Source: Gammaproteobacteria bacterium | GTDB lineage: Bacteria > Pseudomonadota > Gammaproteobacteria > Pseudomonadales > Azotimanducaceae | Reading direction: 5' to 3' | NCBI GenBank assembly: GCA_021773555.1 | Contig: JAJFKA010000006.1 | Coordinates: forward strand, 1 to 33,840 | Length of the DNA stretch: 33,840 nucleotides | Shown: piece after piece, positions 15,053 through 22,933 of the stretch | Layout of the letters: each line of letters starts with the position of its first letter | How positions within the stretch are numbered: position 1 is the stretch's first letter | Notes under the pieces: model-generated | What the model was told of the DNA's origin: nothing | Databases searched by the model: none | The model's input: only the letters and a program-made list of their open reading frames with translations | Position numbers and translations under genes: made by a program

Positions 15053-17257
15053 TTAGGTACTCGTCACGATCGACAAGGTCGAAAGCGTCACCTCGAACCC
15101 GTTCAGGGCGGCAGTGGCACTAATGGAATCCTGACGATCGGTGCTGACGAGACGATTATAATTTGCGCCTTGAATCGCGTTTTTCTGATCGATCAATTTG
15201 TCCTCACTGAAACCATGAGGCAGGCTGACCACACCTTGCCTGATCTTGTCGGTAACGGCTACCTCAACCAGCACCGAGCCCGCGGGCGAGCTAACCTTGA
15301 TCGTCTCTCCGTTTTTGATTCCCAGTTCACTGGCGTCGGTCGGGTGGACTTCAAGGACGCAGGTTTTCCTTCCCTTTCCGAGCATGGGTAGGTTTCGAAG
15401 CCAGGAGTTGTTGCTGTTCACGCTTCTACGGCCGATCATTTGAAATCGCGGAGGGGAATCCTGAGTGCGCAATTTTTCAATGTCGTGCAGAATCTCGTCG
15501 GCCCCGAGATTGATGAAAGATCTGTCCATGAGTTCGGCCAGCCGCTGATCGCGGATCGGACCGAAGTCAATACCATCCGGCTCATCAATTAATTTTTGTA
15601 ACGTAAGTCCATCACCAGTGCCGAAGTGGTCGCCCCATTGTCCTGCACGAATACCAAGATCCAGCAAGCGTTCTACACCGGAGTCGGGGCCGATCAACGC
15701 CATGATTTCCTGGACATCCCGATGGTGGAGCGCTCCGGTGGCATCATGGGCGTAACGGGAGACGGATGCTGCAACGATGTTGTCCTCAAATGCTCTTAGT
15801 TCATCGGTAGTCGGGACTGATTTGTTAGCGGCGACGTAGCCAAGGATCATTCCAATTTCCCATTCGGACGGATGCGCGGATTCGAACAATGGTGGTGAGT
15901 ATCTTGCTGAATTGCGGTAACCCATCGCGCCCAGGAACGAGTCGTAATGACCTTCCTCAAACGGTGAACTACCCGGCAGAATCACATCGGCAAGCCTGGT
16001 GGTTTCGTTGTGGTATATGTCCACGCAAATCATGAAGTCCAATCCCTGGATCGCAGCTTCGAGCCTGTCACTGTCCGGATTGCTCACGACAGGGTTACCG
16101 GCGAAACAAACCAGTGCCCGAATCTGTCCTTCACCGGCGGTTTCCATTTCCTCGGCAAGTGCCACCGCGGGCATCTGGCCCATGACCTCAGGGTAGCGAG
16201 AGACGCGACTCTGATAGCGGTTGAAACGAGGCGAGGTGCGAGCTTCAGCAGGGACCGAAAAAGCCTGTTCCGGAAACATGGCTCCACCGGCACGATCCAG
16301 GTTCCCGGTCATGATGTTGACGACTTCCACCAGGTAGCTGGTCAAGGTACCAAACTGTTGCAACGTCGTACCGATCCGGCCATAAACCGCGGCCGTCCGT
16401 GCCTCCCGCAGTTGCATGGCTAAGGCTCTGATTGCATCGGCACTAATTCCCGTTCGGACAGCGGTTTCTTCGATGGAAAAGGCAGCCAGGCTTGCAAACA
16501 GTTTGTCTGCATTCCGGGTCCGATAGTGGTCGGGAATCTGGCAGCCGAGGAGCTTCAATTCATTGATGACTGCGATCAGAAGCCAGGCATCTGTAGACGG
16601 AATTATTGCCAGGTGCGTATCTGCCAGCCTCGCGGTCTCTGTCAATCGCGGGTCAACGGTTACGAGTTTGCCGCCACGTGTATGCAGATCCCGCAGCTTT
16701 TCCCGAAACTTTGGCACCATCCACAAGCTGCCATTTGAAACCACCGGGTTGGCACCCAACATAACCAGCAGATCACAACGCTCAATATCGGGAACGGGAA
16801 TTGCCATATCGTCACCGAACATGAGTTCCGAGGCCAGTTGCTTGGGTAGCTGGTCAACACTTCCGGCACTGAAAATATTGCGGGAGGCAACTGCTTCGGC
16901 AAAAATGCCCAGACCCATGGCGAGTCCCACGTTGTGTGCGGTAGGGTTTCCGATGTAAAACGCTATGGCATCATTGCCATATTGTGTGCGAATCTCATTT
17001 AATCGCTCATTCACAAGTGTCCAGGCTTGTTGCCAGGTGGCTTCCCTCAACTCGCCGTCAGTTCTGATGAGTGGACGACGCAGACGATCAGGGTCGGCGT
17101 CCAGTTCCTTGAGCGAAACCCCTTTCGGGCACATATGTCCAGTGGAGAACACATCGTTCCGGTTGGGTTCCACAGCGATAACATCGCGATTGTCGCTGCC
17201 GATGATGAGCCCACATCCTGCTTCGCAAATGGGACAGATTCGTTTGTGTTTTTGCAT
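15053..17257 (-). CDS. Molybdopterin-dependent oxidoreductase with N-terminal [4Fe-4S] cluster
   Basis: This 734-residue DMSO-reductase-superfamily enzyme has a [4Fe-4S] site formed by Cys8, Cys11 and Cys15 (ICPICEAGCGL) and Cys43 (HMCPKG). Molybdopterin-binding core regions (FYIGNPTAHN, VMLGANPVVS, VCFAGNPVVSNPDSDRL, VILPGSSPFEEGHYDS) and the C-terminal molydop-binding barrel (VLEVHPTDASELGI to VVSLPHGF) follow. Where formate dehydrogenases have a Cys or Sec molybdenum ligand this protein reads SAGSVDQLPKQ, so formate is not assured. No Tat signal or partner subunit is present, so it is probably cytoplasmic. The frame extends to a TTG at 17323, but ATG 17257 with GAGG five bases upstream fits the family N terminus. 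Confidence 0.9.
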   Translation of the reverse strand: MQKHKRICPICEAGCGLIIGSDNRDVIAVEPNRNDVFSTGHMCPKGVSLKELDADPDRLRRPLIRTDGELREATWQQAWTLVNERLNEIRTQYGNDAIAFYIGNPTAHNVGLAMGLGIFAEAVASRNIFSAGSVDQLPKQLASELMFGDDMAIPVPDIERCDLLVMLGANPVVSNGSLWMVPKFREKLRDLHTRGGKLVTVDPRLTETARLADTHLAIIPSTDAWLLIAVINELKLLGCQIPDHYRTRNADKLFASLAAFSIEETAVRTGISADAIRALAMQLREARTAAVYGRIGTTLQQFGTLTSYLVEVVNIMTGNLDRAGGAMFPEQAFSVPAEARTSPRFNRYQSRVSRYPEVMGQMPAVALAEEMETAGEGQIRALVCFAGNPVVSNPDSDRLEAAIQGLDFMICVDIYHNETTRLADVILPGSSPFEEGHYDSFLGAMGYRNSARYSPPLFESAHPSEWEIGMILGYVAANKSVPTTDELRAFEDNIVAASVSRYAHDATGALHHRDVQEIMALIGPDSGVERLLDLGIRAGQWGDHFGTGDGLTLQKLIDEPDGIDFGPIRDQRLAELMDRSFINLGADEILHDIEKLRTQDSPPRFQMIGRRSVNSNNSWLRNLPMLGKGRKTCVLEVHPTDASELGIKNGETIKVSSPAGSVLVEVAVTDKIRQGVVSLPHGFSEDKLIDQKNAIQGANYNRLVSTDRQDSISATAALNGFEVTLSTLSIVTST

Positions 17258-17574
17258 CTTTGCCTCGAGGAGGTTCGCCGCTGGCTGATTGAGTTTACCT
17301 GCCAACCCGGTCATTGTGGACAAAACTCACCTGCTATCGACGATTATGGTTGCCTCTGAAAGGGCGACCGAACAGGCGATAGGTCAACTCCTGCTGGACG
17401 ATCAACCACGCATCCGTTAGGGGTCCGGACCGAATGGCGCTTAGTTAAGCAAATTCAGACATTCGAAGTGCCATCTCGAGCAACGGCTCGGGATTTTCAG
17501 GTTTGTACGACAAGCCGAATCCAGATGATTCGACGATAAGCTGATTTTCGAACCGACACGATTACGCCGGACCA

Positions 17575-18258
17575 TTAGACCGACAGGCTCCGGGTTTTTA
17601 ACTGGCGATCATGTGCCCAGACCAACTCGAGTGTTGCGCCTGGGGCCACCATTTTTAACAGGTTCGTGAGTAACATCCCGTTCAGCAGCCGGACACCGTT
17701 TAACTGCAGCAACACATCTCCTTTTTCTACCCCCGCTTGCTCACAAAAACCATTTTTAGTTGTATCGACCACCAGCAGACCTGTCAGGTTTTCGCTGGTG
17801 TTACAACCCAGTGAGACGGTTGGTTGATCGTCCGGTTCGAACAGGTGCGTTTTAATCTGCAAACCGGTTTCAATATAGAGTTTCATGTCTGCGATGATCA
17901 TATTCCAGACATAGCCAAACAACTCAATCACATCAGGCAGCCAAGGTCCAAACCCGGCCTGTACCACGGTGATTTTTGTCCCGCTGCCCGCGTGTTCGAG
18001 GGCGATGATGACTTCAGTGCCCTTGCAGGGTTCTTCTTCCTTTTTCATGCGCAGAAACTCACCAGGTTTGCACTCGATTTCAGAACAGACCGCTTCAAGC
18101 CCTGGGATATGGTACTGCCTCACGCCGGCTTCAGTGGCGGGCGCTGCTCTTGCCACGGCCTGCCATACAGCATCAGGATCCACATCAACGACAAAGGTGC
18201 GTTCGAATCCATCCTGCCTGTTCACAGATGATGTTGTGAATTGTGAATTTTTAGTCAT
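17575..18258 (-). CDS. SRPBCC (AHSA1-like) domain fused to a C-terminal PDZ domain
   Basis: This is a 227-residue protein. Residues about 15-140 resemble a START/SRPBCC fold of the AHSA1/ATPase-activator type (FERTFVVDVDPDAVWQAVAR opening, SGTKITVVQAGFG strand, long final helix). Residues about 148-227 form a PDZ domain, with SENLTGLLVV as the carboxylate-binding strand, AGVEKGDVLLQLNGV as the core turn, and GATLELVWAHD near the end. There is no signal peptide, which is unusual for a bacterial PDZ protein, so it should be cytoplasmic. ATG at 18258 overlaps the ArsR stop region by 8 bases, with GAGG upstream; the frame extends to a TTG at 18276. It probably works with the ArsR partner. Confidence 0.75.
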   Translation of the reverse strand: MTKNSQFTTSSVNRQDGFERTFVVDVDPDAVWQAVARAAPATEAGVRQYHIPGLEAVCSEIECKPGEFLRMKKEEEPCKGTEVIIALEHAGSGTKITVVQAGFGPWLPDVIELFGYVWNMIIADMKLYIETGLQIKTHLFEPDDQPTVSLGCNTSENLTGLLVVDTTKNGFCEQAGVEKGDVLLQLNGVRLLNGMLLTNLLKMVAPGATLELVWAHDRQLKTRSLSV

Positions 18259-18838
18259 TGTCTTCATCCTCTTCAACCAGGGGGTAAATCATCAGGGTTA
18301 GTTTGTAAGCCTCACCTTCTGCCGCGCCCCACTTCTTGAGAAGCGGGGTCACCGCGGACATATATTCGCGCATAAATTGTTGCCGCGCTTGCGCACCGGC
18401 AAATTTAAGTTTTGTTTCAATCGCTGAGGAAGGTGCTTCAACGGCTCCGTCTGCAGCGCGTTCAAGCAAAACTGAAGCATCGTGGAGTAGCGATTCTCCG
18501 ACGCGGGCGAGATTGGCAAGTGAGGTCTGCTGACGGAGTGTTTCAGCGAGCGTTTCCGGGTCCCAGCCTACGCCGGGTGATATAACAAAACGCCGGGCAA
18601 CTGACTGGTAAAGCTGTTCCAGAAAATTGCCCTTTCGGCGCTCGCCAGCGTGGGTGGCGAGTCCGACCCGAACCAGTGCCTTGAGATGGTAGTTAACGTT
18701 CTGGCGTGTGAGCTTCATTTCCCGCGCAACATTTGCGGCCGTGTTCGGTGTTCGCAGCGCTTCCAGCACCTGCTTCCTGACCGGGTGGTTCATGGCCTGA
18801 ACGGCTTCAAGAGAACTGATCGACATCACGTTACGCAT
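18251..18838 (-). CDS. ArsR-type winged-helix transcriptional regulator
   Basis: This is a 195-residue protein. Residues about 8-75 form a winged helix-turn-helix of the ArsR kind (LEAVQAMNHPVRKQVLEALR, TAANVAREMKLTRQNVNYHL as recognition region, ALVRVGLATHAGERRKGN as wing). The remaining 120 residues are helical and of unknown ligand. The ATG at 18838 lies exactly where transcription should start from a strong promoter, implying a leaderless mRNA. A GTG at 18847 and an ATG at 18826 are alternatives. It overlaps the SRPBCC-PDZ gene by 8 bp; ArsR-SRPBCC pairs are a common arrangement. The inverted repeat over its promoter implies autoregulation. Confidence 0.83.
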   Translation of the reverse strand: MRNVMSISSLEAVQAMNHPVRKQVLEALRTPNTAANVAREMKLTRQNVNYHLKALVRVGLATHAGERRKGNFLEQLYQSVARRFVISPGVGWDPETLAETLRQQTSLANLARVGESLLHDASVLLERAADGAVEAPSSAIETKLKFAGAQARQQFMREYMSAVTPLLKKWGAAEGEAYKLTLMIYPLVEEDEDND

Positions 18839-18845
18839 AAATCGC

Positions 18846-18889
18846 ACTATAGGAAAAAATATTTACCTAGGCAAGAAGTATTTCCTATA
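18846..18889 (-). promoter_or_regulatory. Near-consensus promoter framed by a 9-bp inverted repeat, ArsR-type operator
   Basis: On the minus strand TTGCCT (18869-18874) is followed by a 17-bp spacer and TATAGT (18846-18851). The perfect inverted repeat TATAGGAAA (18848-18856) and TTTCCTATA (18881-18889) brackets it, with one arm over the -10 and the other just upstream of the -35. The A of the ATG at 18838 is eight bases from the -10, so the RNA probably begins at the start codon. Binding by the ArsR product is inferred. Confidence 0.62.
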
Positions 18890-18956
18890 AATTTTAAAGG
18901 CGCCGAAGATCAGGCTGATTGTGCGCTTCGAAGCACAGGCGGGACACGTAACAGGA

Positions 18957-20309
18957 TCAGTACGTGAACTTGAACGCCTTGGTGACGGTGTCTCCCCGAC
19001 GCATCACGGTTTCACCATCGATTTCTTCAATGGTGTGTGATTCACCAAATATCCCGTTTTGCATCCCGCTTATCCAGCGAAACCGATTACCTTCCTGCTC
19101 GCCGAGCGACATTCCGGTGGAGGGTCTCAGTAAATCCGGAATCGTCAGCACCATCCGATTGCCAACTCGCTGCAGCAGATTGACGCCCCAGCGCATGGCA
19201 TAGAATCCGGAGATGCGTTCCAGCCATTCGAGATCAGCCTCATTGTCCTCCATCAGCTTCTCCTCGGATCGGGCCACGGTCTGGATGATATCAAGCAAAC
19301 CAAGGGCGATTTCCTGTGGGAATGGGTTCAACGCGTTGGTTAAAACGACCACGATCAGTTTCGGATCCTGGCACATGAATGAATAGGTGATGAATCCGGG
19401 ATATCCACCGCCGTGCCCGGCAAATTTTACACCGGAGGATTCACCGAGTTCGAAGCCCAGCCCCCATTTATACACGTCATCGATAAATTGAGGGCGCTGC
19501 ATTTCGCGTTTGTGGCGATCCGCGAGAAATGATTCATCGCCATAAAGGTGATGTCGATAGAAGCGAATCATGTCAGGGACGTTGCTGCTGAAACCGGTCG
19601 CTGAATTCATGACGTTTGCGCGGACGTGAGCGAACGTCTCTCGCTCCTTTCGAGGCAACTTTCGACCATAGCCCGTGGCATGATCGGAGAGTCGACCTGG
19701 TTCAATATCAGGCGCGGTGTTGTCAAGGCCCATAGGAGCAATCACCAGTTCACGCACAGCGTCTTCAAAGGATTGCCCGGTGACCGCCTCAATGACCTGG
19801 CCGAGGACTGTGAATCCCATGTTCGAGTATTTCCAGTATTCGAGCGAGTCATAGGAGCTCAATCCGTTTTCTGTCTGTGCCTTGATTTCGTCCAGTTCAG
19901 GAAAACGATCATCGGCCCAGTGGGCGGTGTTGCCATCGCGATTCATACCGGAGGAATGCGATAACAATTGCCTGAGCGTGACATGTTCGAGGTTTGGGTC
20001 AGCCTCCGATCGAAACCAGGCGAGATGCTGAACTACAGGGTCATCCAGCCGAAGTTTGCCGGATGCAAACAGGCGCATGATGGCGCTGGCGGTAAAGAGT
20101 TTGCTGTGGGAAGCGATGCGGAAGAGTGTTTCCGGTGTCATTGGGGTTTGTTGTGCGACGTTGCTATACCCGTAAGATTTCTGAAAGACCGTTTCACCTT
20201 CAATATCAATTCCAACGGACAGGCCCGGTAACTCGCGGATATAAGTCTGATAATCCAACCATCGATCAATCAGGCCTTCGGCCATTTTCGCAGACGTTTT
20301 TAGAGACAT
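18957..20309 (-). CDS. Beta-lactamase-fold serine hydrolase (class C / S12-like)
   Basis: This 450-residue penicillin-binding-protein-like hydrolase has the nucleophile motif SHSK (Ser67, Lys70), the second motif YSN (Tyr161-Asn163) and a KTG-like HGG in KFAGHGGGYPG. These three elements define class C beta-lactamase-like esterases and D-aminopeptidases. It lacks a signal peptide (MSLKTSAKMAEGLIDRWLDY), which argues for a cytoplasmic esterase or peptidase rather than an antibiotic-resistance enzyme. About 100 C-terminal residues after the catalytic domain form an extra beta-rich region of the kind seen in related esterases. It is separate from the ArsR unit by about 120 bp. Confidence 0.9.
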   Translation of the reverse strand: MSLKTSAKMAEGLIDRWLDYQTYIRELPGLSVGIDIEGETVFQKSYGYSNVAQQTPMTPETLFRIASHSKLFTASAIMRLFASGKLRLDDPVVQHLAWFRSEADPNLEHVTLRQLLSHSSGMNRDGNTAHWADDRFPELDEIKAQTENGLSSYDSLEYWKYSNMGFTVLGQVIEAVTGQSFEDAVRELVIAPMGLDNTAPDIEPGRLSDHATGYGRKLPRKERETFAHVRANVMNSATGFSSNVPDMIRFYRHHLYGDESFLADRHKREMQRPQFIDDVYKWGLGFELGESSGVKFAGHGGGYPGFITYSFMCQDPKLIVVVLTNALNPFPQEIALGLLDIIQTVARSEEKLMEDNEADLEWLERISGFYAMRWGVNLLQRVGNRMVLTIPDLLRPSTGMSLGEQEGNRFRWISGMQNGIFGESHTIEEIDGETVMRRGDTVTKAFKFTY

Positions 20310-20386
20310 TTTAATCTACCTTCGATTATAGCAATCAGTGTATGCCTGGCGGCGTTGTGGCGTCGAGGGCTCTTAAGATCGTGGCT

Positions 20387-21154
20387 TCAAGCCGTGGACC
20401 CTCCATCAGCCATATAGACAGAACCCGTGACAAACGCGCTGTCATCCGATGCCAGAAAAAGCATGATTCTGGCGATGTCTTCCGGCTCGGCGTAACGCCC
20501 CAGGGGAATGCGCGAGCGCAATTGTTCTCGCGCGATTTCAGGCTGGCCAGGAGCGATTCCTTCCTCGAGACTTCGCATCATGCGCGTTTCAACCGGAGAC
20601 GGATTGACGGTGTTAACCCGGATGTTCATCGGTGCACACTCTTTGGCAGCTGACCTCATCATGCCAATGACCGCGTGTTTGGACGTCACGTAAGGCGCAA
20701 CATTCGGACCACCACCAACGCCTGCAACGCTTGAGGTAATGATAATGCTGCCACCACCACGTTTGTCGATTGCAGGTATTGCCGCCTTCAGCCCCAGAAA
20801 GGGTCCTTTCACATTGACCGCCATGACCTGATCGAAGCGACGTTCATCATAATCGACAATAGATGCCACATCTCCCTCGATACCGGCGTTGGCAAGAAAA
20901 ACATCGACACCCCCATAACGCTCTGTTGCGGTACTGATCATTACATGGTTATCTGCAGCAATAGTGACATCAGCGACACAATAACTGACTTTGTTGCTAC
21001 CGATTTCCTGACAGGCTGCTTTGAGTGCCTGCTCATCAAGGTCGACGAGAAGCACATCGGCTCCCCCGGCCACAAAAAGCTTTCCGGCAGCTTTGCCGAT
21101 ACCGCCAGCCCCGCCGGTGATGACTGCAACCTTCCCGTCCAATCGATTCATCAT
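20387..21154 (-). CDS. SDR-family oxidoreductase
   Basis: This is a 255-residue classical SDR. It has TGGAGGIG at 13-20, Asp38 suggesting NAD(H), NAG at 89-91, catalytic Ser142 in IITSSVAG, and Tyr155/Lys159 in YVTSKHA. The C terminus FVTGSVYMADGGSTA is typical. AGGAG precedes paired ATG codons; the first is taken. The gene lies 78 bp upstream of the serine hydrolase gene on the same strand. Most likely a ketone or alcohol oxidoreductase; the substrate is unknown. Confidence 0.88.
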   Translation of the reverse strand: MMNRLDGKVAVITGGAGGIGKAAGKLFVAGGADVLLVDLDEQALKAACQEIGSNKVSYCVADVTIAADNHVMISTATERYGGVDVFLANAGIEGDVASIVDYDERRFDQVMAVNVKGPFLGLKAAIPAIDKRGGGSIIITSSVAGVGGGPNVAPYVTSKHAVIGMMRSAAKECAPMNIRVNTVNPSPVETRMMRSLEEGIAPGQPEIAREQLRSRIPLGRYAEPEDIARIMLFLASDDSAFVTGSVYMADGGSTA

Positions 21155-21205
21155 GTTTCTCCTTGGCCGTACCTAAAATTGACTGCGTTTTGCCGCCTTT
21201 GCTGA

Positions 21206-21877
21206 TTAGAATCCACGACGCTTTGGATATTTCTGATCCGGCGGCAATGAACATATCCGGTTCATGCGAGTCACGGTCCCATCCGCGTACTCCCAGACCA
21301 GTTGTTCACCGTCGAGATATCGTCGGACCACGACCGGACCCCATCCGAAGGCATGAAATTCCAGTACTCCCTGATTCCAGATCATGCGTGCAGATGTTCT
21401 TGGGCAGTAGGGAGTGTCACCAATCTTGAATAGCACCGACCCCTGGGTGTCGTTAGTGTTTTCCCCAAGGGTGCTGTTTGGACCCGAGTCATGGATGATG
21501 CCGCTGCTGGTCACGACGACCCGACCACCACATTGTTCGATGCGTTCCACATGGTCAGGGTGTCCGCCTTCGACCGCCTGCCACAGACCGCGGATATCAT
21601 CCGCGCCGCCAATCAGCGGCTCGGTACAAGCAGCGAGAACGGGTAACGGGAAATGCCGATAGCTGCAACCGGGGGTATTACCCTTGGCGATGTCCACCGC
21701 CAATTTACCGCTGCCATCCAGCTGTGGTAACGCGCAATAATTAATCAGACTGCCATCACCTGCCAGCGTTTCCGGGTCAGTTGTGAGCGGCGGTCTTGGC
21801 GACAGGAACAAACCCCAGAAGGCCAGCATGATGACAACCACTAGCCCAGCCACAACACGGAGAATTGCTTTACTCAT
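21206..21877 (-). CDS. Membrane-anchored periplasmic protein of unknown function
   Basis: I do not recognise this 223-residue protein. It starts with an N-terminal hydrophobic helix (ILRVVAGLVVVIMLAFWGLF) preceded by a lysine, which is a signal anchor or uncleaved signal peptide, followed by a periplasmic domain. Six cysteines (in NYCALP, PGCSYR, AACTEP, EQCGGR, PYCPRT and RICSLP) suggest disulfides outside the cytoplasm. The beta-strand-rich middle (VVVTSSGIIHDSG, VLFKIGDTPYCP) followed by LEFHAFGWGPVVVRRYLDGE suggests a compact beta domain, but a lipocalin assignment would be a guess. AAGGAC just upstream supports the ATG. It starts 86 bp before the thioesterase stop, same strand. Confidence 0.72.
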   Translation of the reverse strand: MSKAILRVVAGLVVVIMLAFWGLFLSPRPPLTTDPETLAGDGSLINYCALPQLDGSGKLAVDIAKGNTPGCSYRHFPLPVLAACTEPLIGGADDIRGLWQAVEGGHPDHVERIEQCGGRVVVTSSGIIHDSGPNSTLGENTNDTQGSVLFKIGDTPYCPRTSARMIWNQGVLEFHAFGWGPVVVRRYLDGEQLVWEYADGTVTRMNRICSLPPDQKYPKRRGF

Positions 21878-21963
21878 GAAGTCCTTGCCACAAAAAATTC
21901 GTAGAAACCCGGCTTGCCTGTCTTATCTCCTCTCCGCAGTAGTGTACTGCGCTGCCCGATGTG

Positions 21964-22695
21964 TCAATCTCTTCGACCTATCCAGACGGTCACGGCTTCG
22001 CTGTACAGCCTGCCTGATGCGTCAAAAATGGCTGCACCTGCAAAGTGTTTCTTACCATCTACCTGTATCGGCCAGGCAGAAACGAGCAGCGGTTCTCCCG
22101 CCATTGGGCGTTTATGGACCTTTGCTGAGATACGACCGAGCATACCGGTTCTGATACCCATGGCCATGTAGGCAAATTGACCAGGGCAATCCATGGCGGT
22201 CCACAGGTATTCAATGGGAAGTAGCCCATCTTCGCTTGCCCAGTCAATTGAAGTTTGCCAGATCGCCGCCACCAGCTTGCCCACGGGTGCGGCAAATACC
22301 CTGGCTCCATCCTCGTGTTCGGCGCCACAGCAGAAACAGGTTGGATGAAGCCCCAGTCGTCCAGGGAACTGGTCGTGGATGCTTTCAGTGAAGGAGAGGG
22401 AACTTGTCGCGGCCGCGCTGACCAGGTCCCATTGCGGCATGGAGGCGAGTTCCAGTTCCAGCGTCGTGGGCTTTACTTCTGCGATCAGTGTGCCGTTCTC
22501 GGTGATGCTTGCCGAACTCCCGGATCTGGTCACGGTAAGTGGTTTGTCCAGAGGTACAGGAGCTCGCAATGTGACTTCAGTCTCGTTCCGGGAAAATGGA
22601 TCGACAATTAAACTGAACAATCCACCGACGTATCCTCCGTTACCAGAATTCGGTGGCCCGCGAAATCGATTTGGAATAATAATTGTGTCGGTCAT
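21964..22695 (-). CDS. Hotdog-fold acyl-CoA thioesterase-like protein
   Basis: The 243 residues from ATG 22695 (MTDTIIIPNRFRGPPNSGNG) begin with a hotdog strand-helix (NSGNGGYVGGLFSLI). A central CxxCG motif (HPTCFCCGAEHEDG) as in PaaI-like bacterial thioesterases comes next. A second hotdog half (TAMDCPGQFAYMAMGIRTGM, AKVHKRPMAGEPLLVSAWPI) completes a double-hotdog layout. Such proteins hydrolyse acyl-CoA esters. The frame extends upstream to a GTG at 22785, but the extra 30 residues look unlike the family and are rejected here. A link to the carnitine-like cluster 17 kb away, as a betainyl-CoA thioesterase, is possible but unsupported. Confidence 0.75.
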   Translation of the reverse strand: MTDTIIIPNRFRGPPNSGNGGYVGGLFSLIVDPFSRNETEVTLRAPVPLDKPLTVTRSGSSASITENGTLIAEVKPTTLELELASMPQWDLVSAAATSSLSFTESIHDQFPGRLGLHPTCFCCGAEHEDGARVFAAPVGKLVAAIWQTSIDWASEDGLLPIEYLWTAMDCPGQFAYMAMGIRTGMLGRISAKVHKRPMAGEPLLVSAWPIQVDGKKHFAGAAIFDASGRLYSEAVTVWIGRRD

Positions 22696-22933
22696 GTGCT
22701 GGTATCGAAGCCGTTTGCTTGCTCGATGAGTTGAGTTGAGGGCTGACTTTATCATGATAAAACTGGCTGCAATTTGAACATTCACGACAGTGTTGGTGGG
22801 TCATGTGCCACGTGAGTGGTCTTATCTTTTTTTAAGCCGGGTGTTTTTAAGGCATCCGGGTGTAGACTTCGTAAACGACGTAATTCGTGTGTGATTGCGT
22901 TGATCCTGACAGAAAAGCACGTGAGTAAAAACG

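Noticed and set aside
18957-20309. Antibiotic-resistance beta-lactamase
   Set aside because: It has the fold and motifs but no signal peptide and an extra C-terminal domain as in esterases and peptidases, so resistance is not supported.
22662-22672. GAAATCGATTT, similar to the LacI-type sites
   Set aside because: It lies inside the thioesterase coding sequence (NRFRG codons) and lacks the outer TG/CA bases, so chance is the better explanation.
21964-22695. Betainyl-CoA thioesterase of the carnitine pathway
   Set aside because: It is 17 kb away from the carnitine-like genes and has a general PaaI-like pattern; nothing ties it to that substrate.
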